A stretch of DNA of 64,000 nucleotides from Metaphire vulgaris (GCA_018105865.1 CM030869.1:6672025-6736024), one strand, 5' to 3'. Numbered from the stretch's first letter, positions 1-60,077 are shown. Made by a program: numbers and translations. Notes: generated by a model from the sequence alone, not told the origin.

Positions 1-105
1 TAAGCTTTATATATTAGCACTTTAATTAGTAATCACTTGGCAAATATTTAGCTTCAATACGTAATAATAAAGAAAGAAAGAAAAATAAATAAAATAAAAG
101 AATTA

Positions 106-235
106 TCTTTCTACTCTAGAGGGCGGTGGTAAAATGAGAAACAGCGTTAAGCTGCGAGGTAAAGCGAGGGTCTGGGGAAGTATCCCAGATTAATGGCTTA
201 TACCACATACGTCGCTGATTGTCCAAGACGACAAT
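106..235 (+). repeat. SINE family A, body fragment
   Basis: Shares the blocks GGCGGTGGTAAAATGAG, CAGCGTTAAGCTGCGAGGTA and ATGGCTTATACCAC with the full copies at 292, 33528 and 54537, but lacks the tRNA-like head. Confidence 0.7.
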
Positions 236-291
236 TACAGTCATTGCTATTCTAACATCTGATTAATCATTTAGAAACAAGTATGCAATAA

Positions 292-585
292 ATGGGGGCG
301 GGAAATTAGCAGAGTTGTAACAACGCTGGACAGTCGAGCGAAAGGTCGCGGGCTCGATACCCACAGGAGCCCTAAGGTCGACCCAGCATTATACTTCCTA
401 GAAGGCGGTGGTAAAATGAGGAGCAGCGTTAAGCTGCGAGGTAAAACGTGGGTCTGGGGTAGGTAATGGCAACCTACCCCAGACAAATGGCTTGCACCAC
501 CTACGTCGCCTATTGCCCAGACCGGAGATAAGCGCCGGAACCCAACGCTCGGACTCGAGTACGGTACCTATCTTTACCTTTACCT
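292..585 (+). repeat. tRNA-derived SINE family A, full copy
   Basis: The head has an A-box-like TAGCAGAGTTGTAA and a B-box-like GGGCTCGATACCC. The body carries the conserved GTTAAGCTGCGAGGTAAAAC and GCCGGAACCCAA blocks, with a TTTACC-rich end. Confidence 0.8.
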
Positions 586-794
586 TATATAGTAAATGCC
601 TTGGTAATGTTTATACAAGAGCTGTAGAAATACAAAACATTTGTTCACTAATCTACAGCATCAAGGTGGGCTTCAAAACAGATCAAGGTTACTAGGTTAG
701 GTAATAGAAGTCGATAATAAGACAAATAATAAAGCATCTAGTTTCGGTCGTTAAAGTCTGAACTGGAAATTCATGAGAATCTAACAGTTATTAC

Positions 795-975
795 CAGTGG
801 CGACTCCTCAGGGGGGCCCGGGGGGCCCGTGCCCCTATTGAGTGCCTCCCCCAGTGGCCCCCTGTTGGGACCCTATACTTAATACTACATACCTAACAAC
901 AAATGTTTGGCCCCTCATGATTAGAAGTTGCCACCCTAACGGTCCCCCACTTGCCAAATCCTGGAGCCGCCACTG
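795..975 (+). mobile_element. hAT-like MITE, CAGTGGCG ends (GGCTCC subfamily)
   Basis: 181 bp, ends CAGTGGCGACTCC and GGAGCCGCCACTG, flanked by GTTATTAC and GTAATTAC (8 bp, one mismatch). TIRs plus an 8-bp duplication are the hAT superfamily signature. Confidence 0.85.
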
Positions 976-983
976 GTAATTAC

Positions 984-1241
984 CATAATTAAGAAAAGAA
1001 CGATACATCATGGCACAATGCCAGGAGAAAGAGGAGTGAGGTCGACCTAACCGCAGATGGACAGAAGACATAGAAGAATGGACCGGGATGAGACTAACAT
1101 CAGCTGTAAGAGCCACAGAAGATAGAGACTACTGGATTCGCATCATCCGTTTTGCAACCTCAGGTTCACACGATGAAGCAAATAGAGGACAAAACAACAA
1201 CAACAACAACAACAACAATAATAATAATAATAATAATAATG
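984..1241 (+). mobile_element. LINE 3' end (reverse-transcriptase C-terminus) with AAC/AAT tail
   Basis: From 1043 one frame reads RPNRRWTEDIEEWTGMRL and RATEDRDYWIRIIR, the C-terminal pattern of endonuclease/RT polyproteins. It runs into (AAC)n(AAT)n, typical of a LINE tail. 5'-truncated. Confidence 0.75.
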
Positions 1242-2040
1242 CACTTTTAAAGAACCATTTCTAACACTGTATAGGTATCAATGGATGGTACTTCAAATTC
1301 GTCAGTAAAAAACGGGTCATTCCAGGAATCAGTCAGTGAGAAAGCGAGGCGGATCTATGGAAGATATGCTAATTTAAAGAGATGGGGTTTTAAAGTCTAG
1401 ATCGGAAAATTCTCATGACACGATGATGAATTGAGGGAAATCAAAATCGAGAAATATAGTATAATGCATCAGCGAATACTCAGAATTACGTTATTGTTGT
1501 AAAATCGTAAAAGCGTTTGAGATGTTGAGTTACGAACCAACGCCGTCCCTAGTGTGTACTATCTTGAGACGTTCCCTCAAGGGTACAAACGGAATTCCGA
1601 TTCGAAGGTCTTTGAAGCGATGAATCGTATTCAGAACAAAGACCAACGCAGGTAGAAACAAAATAGCGAATAAAATCAGCGCTAGCGTAGCTATCAGCAT
1701 GCTGCTCAGATATCCTGCAATTTGAACAAACATTGTAAAAAAGCCGAAAATACGAATTTCAGAGCAATGCTTTCTACGTAGTATTTTCTCTTTTGCATGT
1801 ATTATAGAACAGTTTGTTTATGACAAACTGATAATCACCGCACAGATTAACACTATATCAAAGTCGCATTTTATATGGTGCATAGGCCCTATAAGATAAT
1901 GGACGATTATGATAAGCCTTGTTTTTGACACGATGCGCAATGTGAGATACGAAAAAGTGATCGACATTTTAGGCCATTAGGCTAAAGCAGGCCTATCGCT
2001 CATAGGAACGTGGCATGCCTTATTTTGTTTATCAGAATTA
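1242..2040. other. Unannotated interval
   Basis: Unique-looking AT-rich sequence. Apart from the small open frame at 1530-1733, I see no gene, RNA or element end. Confidence 0.5.
1530..1733 (-). CDS. Unrecognised small ORF with one membrane segment
   Basis: 67 codons. Residues about 8-35 (SSMLIATLALILFAILFLPA) form a strong hydrophobic segment, followed by a basic stretch (HRFKD, RERLK). A CAAATTGCAG acceptor-like sequence overlaps the start, so it could be an internal exon. I do not recognise the protein and cannot exclude chance. Confidence 0.15.
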   Translation of the reverse strand: MFVQIAGYLSSMLIATLALILFAILFLPALVFVLNTIHRFKDLRIGIPFVPLRERLKIVHTRDGVGS

Positions 2041-2057
2041 GATGACTCACAGCGAGC

Positions 2058-2352
2058 GAAAACGTTTTACAATGGTTCTCAGACCCCTTTATCTCGCGGA
2101 CCACTTTTGAGTGTCAAAAATTTTTCGCCTGAAAAAAATTAAACCAGTGTCTGCCGAAAAAGCTCGACAAGCAAAAAAACTTTATCGCCTATCAAAAAAG
2201 GCTGACAAGCAAAAAAACGTTATCGCCTATCAAAAATGCTGAGAAGCAAAAAAATGTTATCCGTAATGTTTTTGGGGTTTTTCACAACATGCCGCGAACC
2301 ACTAGACGCCCTCTCGCGGACCAATTTTGGTCCGCGAACCACGGATTGAAAA
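2058..2352. mobile_element. hAT-like element with GGTTCTCAGA end and three GACAAGC motifs
   Basis: One end reads AATGGTTCTCAGACCCCTTT then CTCGCGGACCACTTTTGAG. The same end occurs inverted at about 61680-61788. The interior has three units of GACAAGCAAAAAA with intervening TTATCGCCTATCA, about 40 bp apart. Confidence 0.65.
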
Positions 2353-2959
2353 CCGCTGACGCATTAGACTAAGATACGTTAACTTCTTCAACTATTTAAA
2401 TAAAAACTAGAAAGCTATCCTCTTTTAAGTTTCTTTTCAAAAGGCTTTTCTTTCAAAATGCTTCTTTGAAAAGCAACACTCATGGATTTGAACATTCAGC
2501 ATTCCCTCCAAATCCAGCGCACTCCTCAATCTTCCTTTACAATGTTGCTATAATGTGAGCAACAGTTTATTCCGCGCGTTGATGCATTTGTGTGTGACTG
2601 TTCGATTGGGTATTTCAGTTTGAAGTTGTTTGCAAATAACCGTTCTTTCCATTAGCCTAGCCATGAGAGGGTTCGTGGACAGAAGTCACGAAACCCCATT
2701 TTCTGGTCTAGACGCAGCGGGTAGAATACAGTGTAGCCTACATCATATCGAGGCACAATGTATTCATACTCTAGTATTAGACTACTTATTTGATTAATTG
2801 CTAATTAGCTACTTATCTTAAAAATAAGTAGCAATTAATTAAAATAATTTTAAGAGATTGTTTAAAATTTAGATTCTATAGCGGCGTCAATAACCTATAA
2901 TTTACTTGCAATCTAGAGTCAACCCTGACTGTAAGTATTTAGGACTCTGAGTCCACCGT

Positions 2960-3240
2960 GCCTACATTAGAGATGTGCGGGTACAGCAAAATACCTACCC
3001 TACCCGTACCCGTGAAAAAACTTTTTTACCCTACCCTACCCGTACCCGCTAGCGCTATACCCTACCCGACCCGTACCCGTAAGCTGTGTACCCTACCCGT
3101 ACCCGTACCCGTACCCGACATTGGTTGGAATTTTGAGTTTTTTGGAGTTGGACCCGTACCCGCGGGTGCGTGTACGGGTACAAGCCTACAAGGACCTGTA
3201 CACGGACCCGCGTACCCGTATCCGTTCCTAGAGACTATAG
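2960..3240. mobile_element. Foldback element built of CGGGTA/TACCCG hexamers
   Basis: It begins with TAGAGATGTGCGGGTAC and is full of (TACCCG)n, then inverts to CGGGTGCG...ACGGGTAC and ends in TACCCGTATCCGTTCCTAGA. Proteins read through it (TLPVPV...) are repeat translations. Confidence 0.7.
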
Positions 3241-3744
3241 AGAGGCAACAATAAAATAGTAATAGTAAAAATAAATTCTAGTACTTAGGAATCAGGATAA
3301 TCCACTTGGCAAATAGTAGGCCCGGGTTCTGAAGTCTGGAGTCTGGACTGCTGGTTGGTAACATTGTGTAATACAACTAGTCAGCTAGCCTAAGCCTACA
3401 TGAATGTCGGACATGGATTAGAACTTATAGAAGACTCGATGGGCTTGTTTAAAATATTTAGTAGATATCATTTTTCTATGAGCAGGCATTAGAGCTCAAG
3501 TTAAACCACAAAACTTTACCAGAAGAACTTACTCGGTCGAGGAGTCCCTGGAGAAGTCAGAGGACGCCATTATACTTATAGATTTATTACTGATGATGTC
3601 AGATGACGTCATCTGTATTTCCTTTATGTTTTCAGTAAGTAAAATGCATGCTGTCTGACAAACTGAACGCGATATACAAGTTACACTAATACACTATACT
3701 CAATATTATTTTTCTATTACTGCATTGCTAATTTGCTATAGTAG

Positions 3745-3945
3745 TGAGAAATGAAAATAGAATTTTTCGGGTAAAAACGGGTATACCGGGTATACCCGTA
3801 CCCGTAGCCGCTATACCCGTACCCGTAGCGCTATACCCGTACCCGACCCGTACCCGAAAAATGTGTACCCTACCCTACCCGTACACGCGGGTACGGGTAC
3901 GGGTAGGGTATACCCGCGGGTACGGGTATACCCGCACACCCCTAG
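3745..3945. mobile_element. Second CGGGTA foldback element
   Basis: Same hexamer architecture: GGGTATACCCGTACCCG runs, apex near TACACGCGGGTACGGG, ending ATACCCGCACACCCCTAG. The copies differ internally, consistent with expansion and contraction of the hexamer. Confidence 0.7.
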
Positions 3946-3967
3946 CATACATGCATCATGGACTCTA

Positions 3968-4762
3968 GAAACATTTTTGAACCGCAGCCCACTTCAGAGG
4001 GTATGTAACGTGCCGCGAACCTAATCATAGCATGCAATATCAAAAAATGCATTGGGTCATCTGGCGAACGTTGGTTGAAATAAATCTTCTGAGTTTTTAA
4101 TAAAAAGCAAAGCAAAAGTTCTGATTCAATTCAAATTAAAATATGGCAAATAGCCTATATTATGCTGAATTACTTATATATTTTTCCAAATAGAACAAAG
4201 GGATAAATAGATATTGAAATTTCTTGAAAATTATCTTTTTTAAAATGTTGCCAGAACATACCTTTGTAACGCCTCTTCAAAATCTTATAAGTAGGTCAAA
4301 ATCGCTTAACCGGTAAGATGCTTTAATAATCCCTCAGCTGAGATTCTTATTGTTAGTGGAGTTTCGGAGTAAAGTGGTCGGAATACGCTTTCCTTGCGTT
4401 ATTGCGAAATAAAATTAATTTTTGTAAGTACTAAGTACCATAGACCAAGGTTTCATAAGCTTTTTGGAACTACCACCACTTCAGCGGCTTTGTAGCATCC
4501 AGCGACCCCGCAAAGTTATTGTTAACTAAAATTATTGGACAAACGCTAATCATTTTAATGTGAACCGAGGATGATTGCAATCAGATAAATTTCTTAAAAC
4601 CTAAGCCTACTTGCAACTTTCAAGGCGTGTGACATTGTGGTATTGGTTAGAAAATGGTACGTTTGAATCTAATGTCGCGCTACACCGCAACCCATTAGGC
4701 TGAGCCCTGCGACCAACTTTTGGGTCGCGACCCACAGTTTGCTCTAGAGCACAAGATGTGTC
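3968..4762. mobile_element. Non-autonomous hAT-like element (GGGTCGCGACCCAC end)
   Basis: Shares GCATTGGGTCATCTGGCGA, GATATTGAAATTTCTTGAAA and the terminal TTTTGGGTCGCGACCCAC with 24534-25290 and 15300-15780. The left end is eroded. Confidence 0.65.
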
Positions 4763-5019
4763 TAAGCTCGAGAGTCAACCCTGCCTTCGACGCCGGCTTT
4801 TAGAATGTTCTATAACTAATAACCTTAACACTAGAACGAGATAAAATTGAGCCTATCGTTGCATCTACTCAGTCTTGTTTTGCTTAATAAGGAATTCAAC
4901 GATGACAGCTTACGACGGCCATAGTCAGGTACTTATTAAGGGCTAAACTAACATCAAGATAGTTGAAGACTTGACGTGCCTAGCAATTATTTTGGTCAGA
5001 ATTGAACGTTGAACTCTTA

Positions 5020-5155
5020 GCTTAGCATGATTTAAAGTGGCTTAGGAGGCATTGTTGTCAGTGTGAAAGCCGCTAGGGGCGCTATAACGGGGCTTGAACC
5101 CGCTCCGTCAGTCTGCCGCTCCAGCGCGTAATACCCACTCGTGACAAGAAGCGAT
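5020..5155 (-). repeat. tRNA-derived SINE family B
   Basis: The reverse strand has CGCGCTGGAGCGGCAGACTG and GCGGGTTCAAGCCCCG (B-box-like), then GGCTTTCACACTGACAACAA and TGCCTCCTAAGCCACTTTA. A second copy is at 12545-12690. The head resembles a Leu/Ser-type tRNA. Confidence 0.65.
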
Positions 5156-5227
5156 GTAGATCAAAGGTCAATCATCGAATACTAGGAGGATGTGCAGGAG
5201 TGCAATGGCGTCCGAGAAAGGAAGTGA

Positions 5228-5562
5228 ACCACGTGATTGGCGCATTGAAGCAAATTATGCAGCCACGCTAAGCAGGTCTAATATATTTAATTTATATATA
5301 CACATAATATACATATATTTAATATATATATATAATATATGTATATATACATATATACATACATATATATATACTGTATATATAATATATATACATATAT
5401 TATATATACAGTATATAAAGTATATATATAAAGTATATATACTGTATATATAATATATATACATATTAAATATATGTATATTATGTGTATATATAAATTA
5501 TATATATTAGACCTGCTTAGCGTGGCTGCATAATTTGCTTCAATGCGCCAATCACATGCCTT
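5228..5562. mobile_element. Large palindromic foldback with about 57-bp arms
   Basis: The arm starting GTGATTGGCGCATTGAAGC and passing through TGCAGCCACGCTAAGCAGG is repeated inverted at about 5505-5560 with almost no mismatch. The loop is TATA-rich and itself largely palindromic. No coding potential. Confidence 0.8.
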
Positions 5563-5825
5563 TTTTGTAAATATATTAGTCGGAAGTCAATTGTCAACAT
5601 GACGTAGCGGCCGTACAGTTACTATAATCCATACAACAGTGAGTGTATAATGTGTCTTTAATTAACATGCTGTCACATGTGTAATCAGAAATTTGAAAAA
5701 TGATATGGAAAATAGATTTAGTTCAACATTTTCTATCTATTAATTTAATGTTGCAAAATAAACGAGTTTTCAGATTTCCCGGAACGCCGTTCCGCTTTAT
5801 TCCGGGACAAAAAGCCCTGTATATT

Positions 5826-8018
5826 AGGGCGGGTCGAAACATAAAAATTTTTGGAATTTTATTACGGAACTTGGTAATTATTTGTGAAATGAAGTCTAAA
5901 GAAAGAAACAACTAATAAAATGGTAGTTGTGCTATTGCAAACGCCCCATTTTTGGCCCTAAAGATTGTAGTATTTATCAGCATTGTTCAAATGTTACAGA
6001 ATTGTTATTGCTTGGTATTTTGGCATACAATTTTTTTTATCTACCTAACTTTCGACTGTAATTTGATTGCCTCTTTGTTTTAACGGTACACTGTTCGATA
6101 ATTGATTCTATAAATGTTGGAAAGTGTGGTTTCGACATGAGAACAAGAAACATTACATGGCATGCTATATTCGGTAATGTTATAGGAATTCCTTTCAATA
6201 TGATGCCGACAAATACACAAGTTGGACAGCACCACTTCTTGCACATCAAAACAAAAAGAATGACACAAAGACAATAAAATAGCTGTGCCAGAGGCTATCA
6301 TCAATCTCTGGAACAAGGCTTTCATTCCAACACTTCACTCTCCGTCTGTCTTGAAATGTGTCGAAACACTAATTTCCACTGGTTCAGAACTATGTCGCTC
6401 TAAGTCAAGTTCAACACGTCAAGCTACCTTCTTGAGTAGCTTGAACTCTTTGTTTGACATTGCAGCATGCACTTGTGTCATTTGCTATAACGAATCCACA
6501 AAACAATCTTGCAAGTGTCCTAAACAGTTGTTCTTATTGGATTAAAGAAATTCGAGGAAAATGTTTATTGGAAGGTTAGACGTAGAATCAACAAAGCGGT
6601 TATGAAAAAGGATGCAACGAAAGCACAATGAAGAAGACAAAGCTAAAAGAGTAACGAAAACATCGGATAGTGATAATAAATATTAGATCTTGGTGAAGAC
6701 AAAGTCAATGATAGTGAAGGGAGTGATTAAGAAAGCAACTGTGAGGTATTTTCTGACAGCGATGCTGAACTCTTTTGCAGAAAAAAATAAGATCAAATCA
6801 AATGCGATTACCTCTTCTGCACCTAGCAAAAGAAGCAAACAGTGCTTATCGATTTTGGCCTTGTAAGCAAAGAAGATCAAAGCTTTGTAATTGATAAGAA
6901 CAAAGTACATTGCGAGAGACATAAATTAAAGAAACATTGGCAGCGAGGTATACAGTAAGACAGTCACACAAATCCATAACAGGTATTTACGTCGATGGGA
7001 GATGGAATGCCACTTTAGTCAAAGTAAACAAAAATAGCAAGTGGTATGGTGATACTATTGTTGAAGATCAATATGTTCTTGTTGAAGAACAAGGTGGCAA
7101 TTATCTAACTCACGTTATACTTTCATCAGGAAGAAGTACTGACATTGCCAGTAGTATTCTGAAATTAATAACAGAGATGCAGAATGCAGATGCAAACGAT
7201 TGTATCTCAGCAGTAGGCTGCTATGGTACATACAATAACACAGGCTGTAAAGCTGGAGTAATCCATCCGATTGAACTGATTAGGACACTTGCAAGATATG
7301 CCGATTTGTTTTGTGGATTCATCATAGCAAATGACACAATTGCATGCTGCAACATTCAGTAAATTGGTTTATATGTATGCTGCATACAAATGAATTAATT
7401 GCCTTTGAGAAATCTGTTCAAAACGTTGGTTGGATGGATCTACCTATGGACCTTCAAGTTTCTCTGACCTCATTGTGTAATGAATCGCAGCGCTGCAAAA
7501 GTACAGGAAATTCCTTGTTCGTTTTGAAAATACCACATGTGACCACGATATGCCAGAGTTGAGTGAAGACGTATTAGATGAAGATATTGCCAAGCTAGGA
7601 ATTGTCCCACTTACTTTGGATTACAAGAATCACACACAAGGAGTGGAGCGTTGCATAAAACTAGTAACAGATGCTTCAACAGCAGTTCATTGCTTTGAAG
7701 CAAGAGACGGTTTTATTCACGCCCGAGTCAATTATCGAAATCTAATGCCCCTATTTGAGTAAAAAAAAAGATTTTTGTGAAAACTTCTTGTAATAAACAC
7801 TTACTGAGTGAGTAACTGTGAAATGCCGATCGTCTATTGATCATTCATTGATGGCATACAAATTTTTGTGATTTTCAAGTTATGTACAAACTTTCCTAAT
7901 TAAAAATGGGGCACTTCCACATGTTCCAAAGTAGTTCTTTTGTGATTTTCTTTCAAATCAGATGGAAATGCAAATATTTCCTCAGTTCCGTGACAAAAAA
8001 AATTTTTCGACCCGCCCT
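5826..8018 (+). mobile_element. 2.2-kb DNA transposon with inverted ends AGGGCGGGTCGAAA
   Basis: Left end AGGGCGGGTCGAAACATAAA at 5826; right end is the inverted TTTTTCGACCCGCCCT ending at 8018. The interior holds a broken transposon-type coding region (6280-7762). The flanks carry similar CTGTATAT, but I could not settle a target duplication. The superfamily is uncertain. Confidence 0.75.
6280..7762 (+). pseudogene. Degenerate transposon-encoded protein
   Basis: Pieces in different frames read in order: EAIINLWNKAFIPT and SSLNSLFDIAACTC (6285-6545), then VIDKNK, GIYVDGRWNATL and YVLVEEQGGNYLTHVILSSG (6937-7335), NWFICMLHTNELIA (7360-7405), and GVERCIKLVTDASTAV with EARDGFIHARV (7640-7735). 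I recall similar proteins dispersed in several invertebrate genomes, from memory without a search. Stops and frame changes show it is inactive. Its enzymatic class is not assignable here. Confidence 0.7.
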
Positions 8019-8022
8019 ACTG

Positions 8023-8023
<1 letters not shown>

Positions 8024-8086
<63 letters not shown>

Positions 8087-8136
8087 TGTATGTATGTATG
8101 CATGTATGTATGTATGTATGTATATATGTATGTATG

Positions 8137-8167
<31 letters not shown>

Positions 8168-8215
8168 TTATGTATGTATGTATGTATGTATAGTTTACGG
8201 CGAATATTACTTTAT

Positions 8216-8251
<36 letters not shown>

Positions 8252-8252
8252 A
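8024..8252. repeat. (ATGT)n microsatellite then (AT)n
   Basis: TATG/TATGTATG array to 8190, then TA repeats at 8212-8252. It starts immediately beside the right end of the 5826-8018 transposon. Its MYVCMYV translations are artefacts. Confidence 0.95.
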
Positions 8253-8387
8253 GAAATATTGGCCGAAAACTCTAAACTCCGAACAAAGTTAGAAGACAAA
8301 AGAAACTGCAAAGGTACAAAGGTACATTACTCAAGATTTTCTGATGAATGTCAACGAGAAACAGCGAAACACGCACAGACACACATA

Positions 8388-8462
8388 CACACACATACAC
8401 GCACAACGCACACTCGTGTACCAAATCCACACTCACGAACACACACACACACACACACACGA
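8388..8462. repeat. (CA)n-rich microsatellite
   Basis: ACACAC runs broken by ACGCAC and CTCAC. Confidence 0.9.
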
Positions 8463-8556
8463 CGCATCGTTTAGTCAGAAAACTTGATGCTTGATTAACG
8501 ATTAATAATTTTGCGAGTCGATGCGAGGGAAAGTCTTTGTTGACATCTCTGGATTT

Positions 8557-8782
8557 GGTGCCATGACAAAATGTCACCGGACAAAATGTGACGGACAAAA
8601 TGTGACGGACAAAATGTCACGGGGACAAAATGTCATGGGGACAAAATGTCATGGGGACAAAATGTCATGGGGACAAAATGTCATCAGTACTCTAACCCTA
8701 ACCCTAACCCTAAACTGCGGACATTTTGTCCCCATGACATTTTGTCTGGTGACATTTTGTCCGTGACATTTTGTCCGGCCAC
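8557..8782. mobile_element. ACAAAATGTC foldback with CCCTAA apex
   Basis: Left arm: repeats of GGACAAAATGTCAYGG. Apex: TAACCCTAACCCTAACCC. Right arm: inverted GACATTTTGTCC repeats. Ends are GGTGCCATGAC and GTCCGGCCAC. Flanks TCTGGATTT/GCTGGATTT suggest a 9-bp target duplication (8/9). Confidence 0.8.
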
Positions 8783-9031
8783 GCTGGATTTCAGACGATG
8801 TACTTTTATCCAGCGATTGGCAGCTCTGGATATATCGGAATTAATAGTCAACCATCCGTCTGACGAATCAATTCCGCAAAGATAAAATCCACGACCATTA
8901 GCATTGGTAGGCGTAAGAAGCACATGACTTAACAACCAATGCTATCCCTCAACAGAAAACGCAAAATTTACTCGGGGTAACTAAATATTTACATAGAAAT
9001 AATTTTTAACGCTTAGTTGTAAGCAAGTGAC

Positions 9032-9214
9032 CATGATATTTCTAGGATTGTGAATTTGGGGGGTGTCGACCTCAAATTGGGGGGTGTCCGGAGCTAATTA
9101 GTATGCAGTTTGTATGCATACCATTGTCACATTACCAAATTTGTTTTTTGGGAAGGGGTGTAGACCTCAAATGGGGGTTGTTGGGGAGTATTAGGGGGTG
9201 TAAAAATATCCCTG
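9032..9214. mobile_element. MITE family CAGGGATATTT with perfect 8-bp duplication
   Basis: Ends CATGATATTTCTAG and AAAAATATCCCTG, flanked on both sides by CAAGTGAC. The interior has GTCGACCTCAAATTGGGG blocks. Related copies: 22196, 23391, 23815, 44248, 47726, 57837. Confidence 0.85.
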
Positions 9215-9646
9215 CAAGTGACAATTGTAGTCTACTTTAATCCACTTCGCTTTATCGTAGCTTATTAATTAATAATTACTTAATAAATGAATAAATACAC
9301 AAAGCATTTTGAAAGTTTTGGTCTATTTAATTATTCGTAAACATTAAATTTCGAATAGTTCATAGCAAGTATTTCAGTAAAATCCCTCATCACATATAAT
9401 TCAGAATGAAAACTCTTGAGCGTCGTTAATAATTATTACGAACTGCGATGTCAGATCTGTCGTCTTCATGAGAATGTCATTCGAGTGTCTTCCTCGTAAA
9501 AGTGAAATGCTTCAAGTGTGTATTTCAAAAGAAAAATGTCATCAAATCACCTGTTGTACTGTAAGTGACAAAGAGCACGAAGGCGCCGACGAAACCCATT
9601 GGCGACGACCAAACTATATACGACGGCGCTTTCTACGTCTGTGGAA
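9215..9646. other. Unannotated interval
   Basis: AT-rich sequence without a recognisable gene, RNA or repeat end. Confidence 0.5.
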
Positions 9647-9887
9647 CAGTAGCGTCATTCCACACTTTCTTCGGGGAGGGGGGCGAGATAAATTTTTGGC
9701 CAAATTTTGGGCAATTTCTGGCAAATTTTTGATAATTTTTGGGCAAATTTTTGACATTTTTGGGCAAATTTTTGACACATTTTGGCGATTTTTGCGCATT
9801 TCACATATATTTATTTATTTATTTGAAACATTATTTCTTCATTTCCTTGGGAGGGGGCAAGGACCTCCGCCCCAAATGACGCCACTG
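9647..9887. mobile_element. MITE with GCGTCATT ends just downstream of PMCA stop
   Basis: Ends CAGTAGCGTCATT and AATGACGCCACTG; perfect 8-bp duplication CTGTGGAA. The interior is mostly AATTTTTGGGCAA-type repeats. It carries the AATAAA cluster noted above. A related copy is at 12186-12464. Confidence 0.88.
9810..9823 (-). promoter_or_regulatory. Candidate poly(A) signals for the PMCA transcript
   Basis: Three overlapping AATAAA on the minus strand, about 190-205 nt beyond the PMCA stop. No AATAAA occurs on that strand between 9888 and 10011. They lie inside the MITE at 9647-9887. Inferred from sequence only. Confidence 0.4.
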
Positions 9888-10011
9888 CTGTGGAATTCTT
9901 CTATTTGTGCCAAACAAATAAAAATCTCGTCACATTCTGTTTTTTGGAAATCGATTTTCACGTGAGCGATTGATTCAGAGGAGAGTGGGGTTTGAAGGGG
10001 GGTTGACCGTC

Positions 10012-58668
<48,657 letters not shown>

Positions 58669-58704
58669 CTGAAGAAAGGTCAAATAGCCACAAGTAGAGA
58701 TGCT

Positions 58705-58775
58705 ACAATAATGCCTCTGGCCGATAATTATCGGCCGGGGCCGATAATCGGCAAAAACTCGATGCACTTCTAACT
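58705..58775. repeat. CCGATAATTATCGGCC element fragment
   Basis: GGCCGATAATTATCGGCC and GGCCGATAATCGGC palindromic words between AGAGATGC and CGATGCACTTCTA. Confidence 0.55.
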
Positions 58776-58823
58776 ACAAGTATACCTAGGCTACATGTAA
58801 AATTATGTAGGATCATAGAGTCT

Positions 58824-58827
<4 letters not shown>

Positions 58828-58897
<70 letters not shown>
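58828..58897. repeat. (AT)n microsatellite
   Basis: TA run. Confidence 0.97.
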
Positions 58898-58900
<3 letters not shown>

Positions 58901-59056
58901 TGGATGCTTGTAATCACAGAGTCGGGTTTTCTTTAAGTTTTAACCTGAACTGTTTTTAGCCAAGGTGAGTTTTGTTCTGAACTACCAAGTCTATATATCG
59001 TCGTCCGTCTGAAGTATATATATATACAGTATATATATAAAATTATATATATATGG

Positions 59057-59066
<10 letters not shown>

Positions 59067-59100
<34 letters not shown>
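59067..59100. repeat. (GT)n microsatellite
   Basis: TG dinucleotides preceded by TATA-rich sequence. Confidence 0.95.
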
Positions 59101-59102
<2 letters not shown>

Positions 59103-59267
59103 CAGGCTCTCAGGGAAGGTCCAGAAGACGATTGTTTGATGACATCACAGAGTGGACGGAATTAAATCTTGGGGAGGCGATTCATGCGGCACAAGAGCGG
59201 GAAAATTGGAAAAGGATTTCTCGACAAGCTGCTGGTCTCGATGGCTCCTACGGGGACTTTGAGCTGA

Positions 59268-59312
<45 letters not shown>
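59103..59312 (+). mobile_element. LINE RT C-terminal fragment with (AT)n tail
   Basis: GRSRRRLFDDITEWTELNLG and AAQERENWKRISRQAA, matching the GRPRRRW...DIxEW...DRxxWRRI ending; runs into (TA)n. Confidence 0.8.
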
Positions 59313-59316
<4 letters not shown>

Positions 59317-59617
59317 CAGAATATATATGTGTGTTTCTTTTTCAGAAAGTAATGAGGTTAGTTCGACCAATGAGAGAATCGGATGACCAATAAACACATA
59401 TTTCGACCACCGGGGGAAGCCAAATTTGAATTTCTTTACAGATTTTAGAGGAAGAATTTGCATAGAGACAGTTGTAACAGACTTCTACCAAATGCATTTC
59501 ACGAATTCCGCTATGGCCGATGACGCCGATTATCGTCTGTGTAAAGTTTTACTTCACTACTAAGTGGCCAGAGACATAGCGTCCCAATGGCTACTACTAT
59601 GGCTTTGGCCATGGGCG

Positions 59618-59836
59618 GCACAAATGAAGGGGGCGGCAAATTTAGGAAGCGATGTTTTTTCGCTTGTGGAGTTTTGAGGAGCTTTGGGGAAGGCGAAGGT
59701 GGGCGGCAAAATGTAGAAGGGGCGGCAAATTCAGCCGCGACGACCTTTTTTCCTTGTCAGGTATAATAAAAGCAAATTGGGGCGGAATTTTTTTCAGGAT
59801 CCATGGGCGGCACGAGTGCACGCTCTACGCCACTTA
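59618..59836. mobile_element. MITE-like element with GGGCGGCA blocks
   Basis: CATGGGCGGCACAAATG to CTCTACGCCACTT, repeated GGGCGGCAAAT and a CCTTTTTTCCTTGTCAGG motif. Confidence 0.6.
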
Positions 59837-60077
59837 AAGTGGCTACGATTTATACAGCGCAATCAATATATTATATCGCCTGGTGATGACAACAAAGGCG
59901 TCCTTTCTATCGGCAACTCCAAAGGCAGGTGTTGAATCAACAAATGAAATACACAGAGCAATGGGTCCATTCTGCGTCGCTCAAAACAGCGGATAGACTT
60001 CTGAATGCAACAAATACACGAGATCTAATATTATAATGGCAAATCGGCAAAATGCCAGAGGCAGGGGTGTTTCATCC

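Noticed and set aside
292..376. Functional tRNA gene
   Set aside because: A and B boxes are present, but the arms do not fold into a clean cloverleaf and the unit is repeated with a long common body, so SINE.
8695..8715. True telomere or chromosome fusion site
   Set aside because: Only about three CCCTAA units, embedded at the centre of a small flanked foldback; the same arrangement recurs several times.
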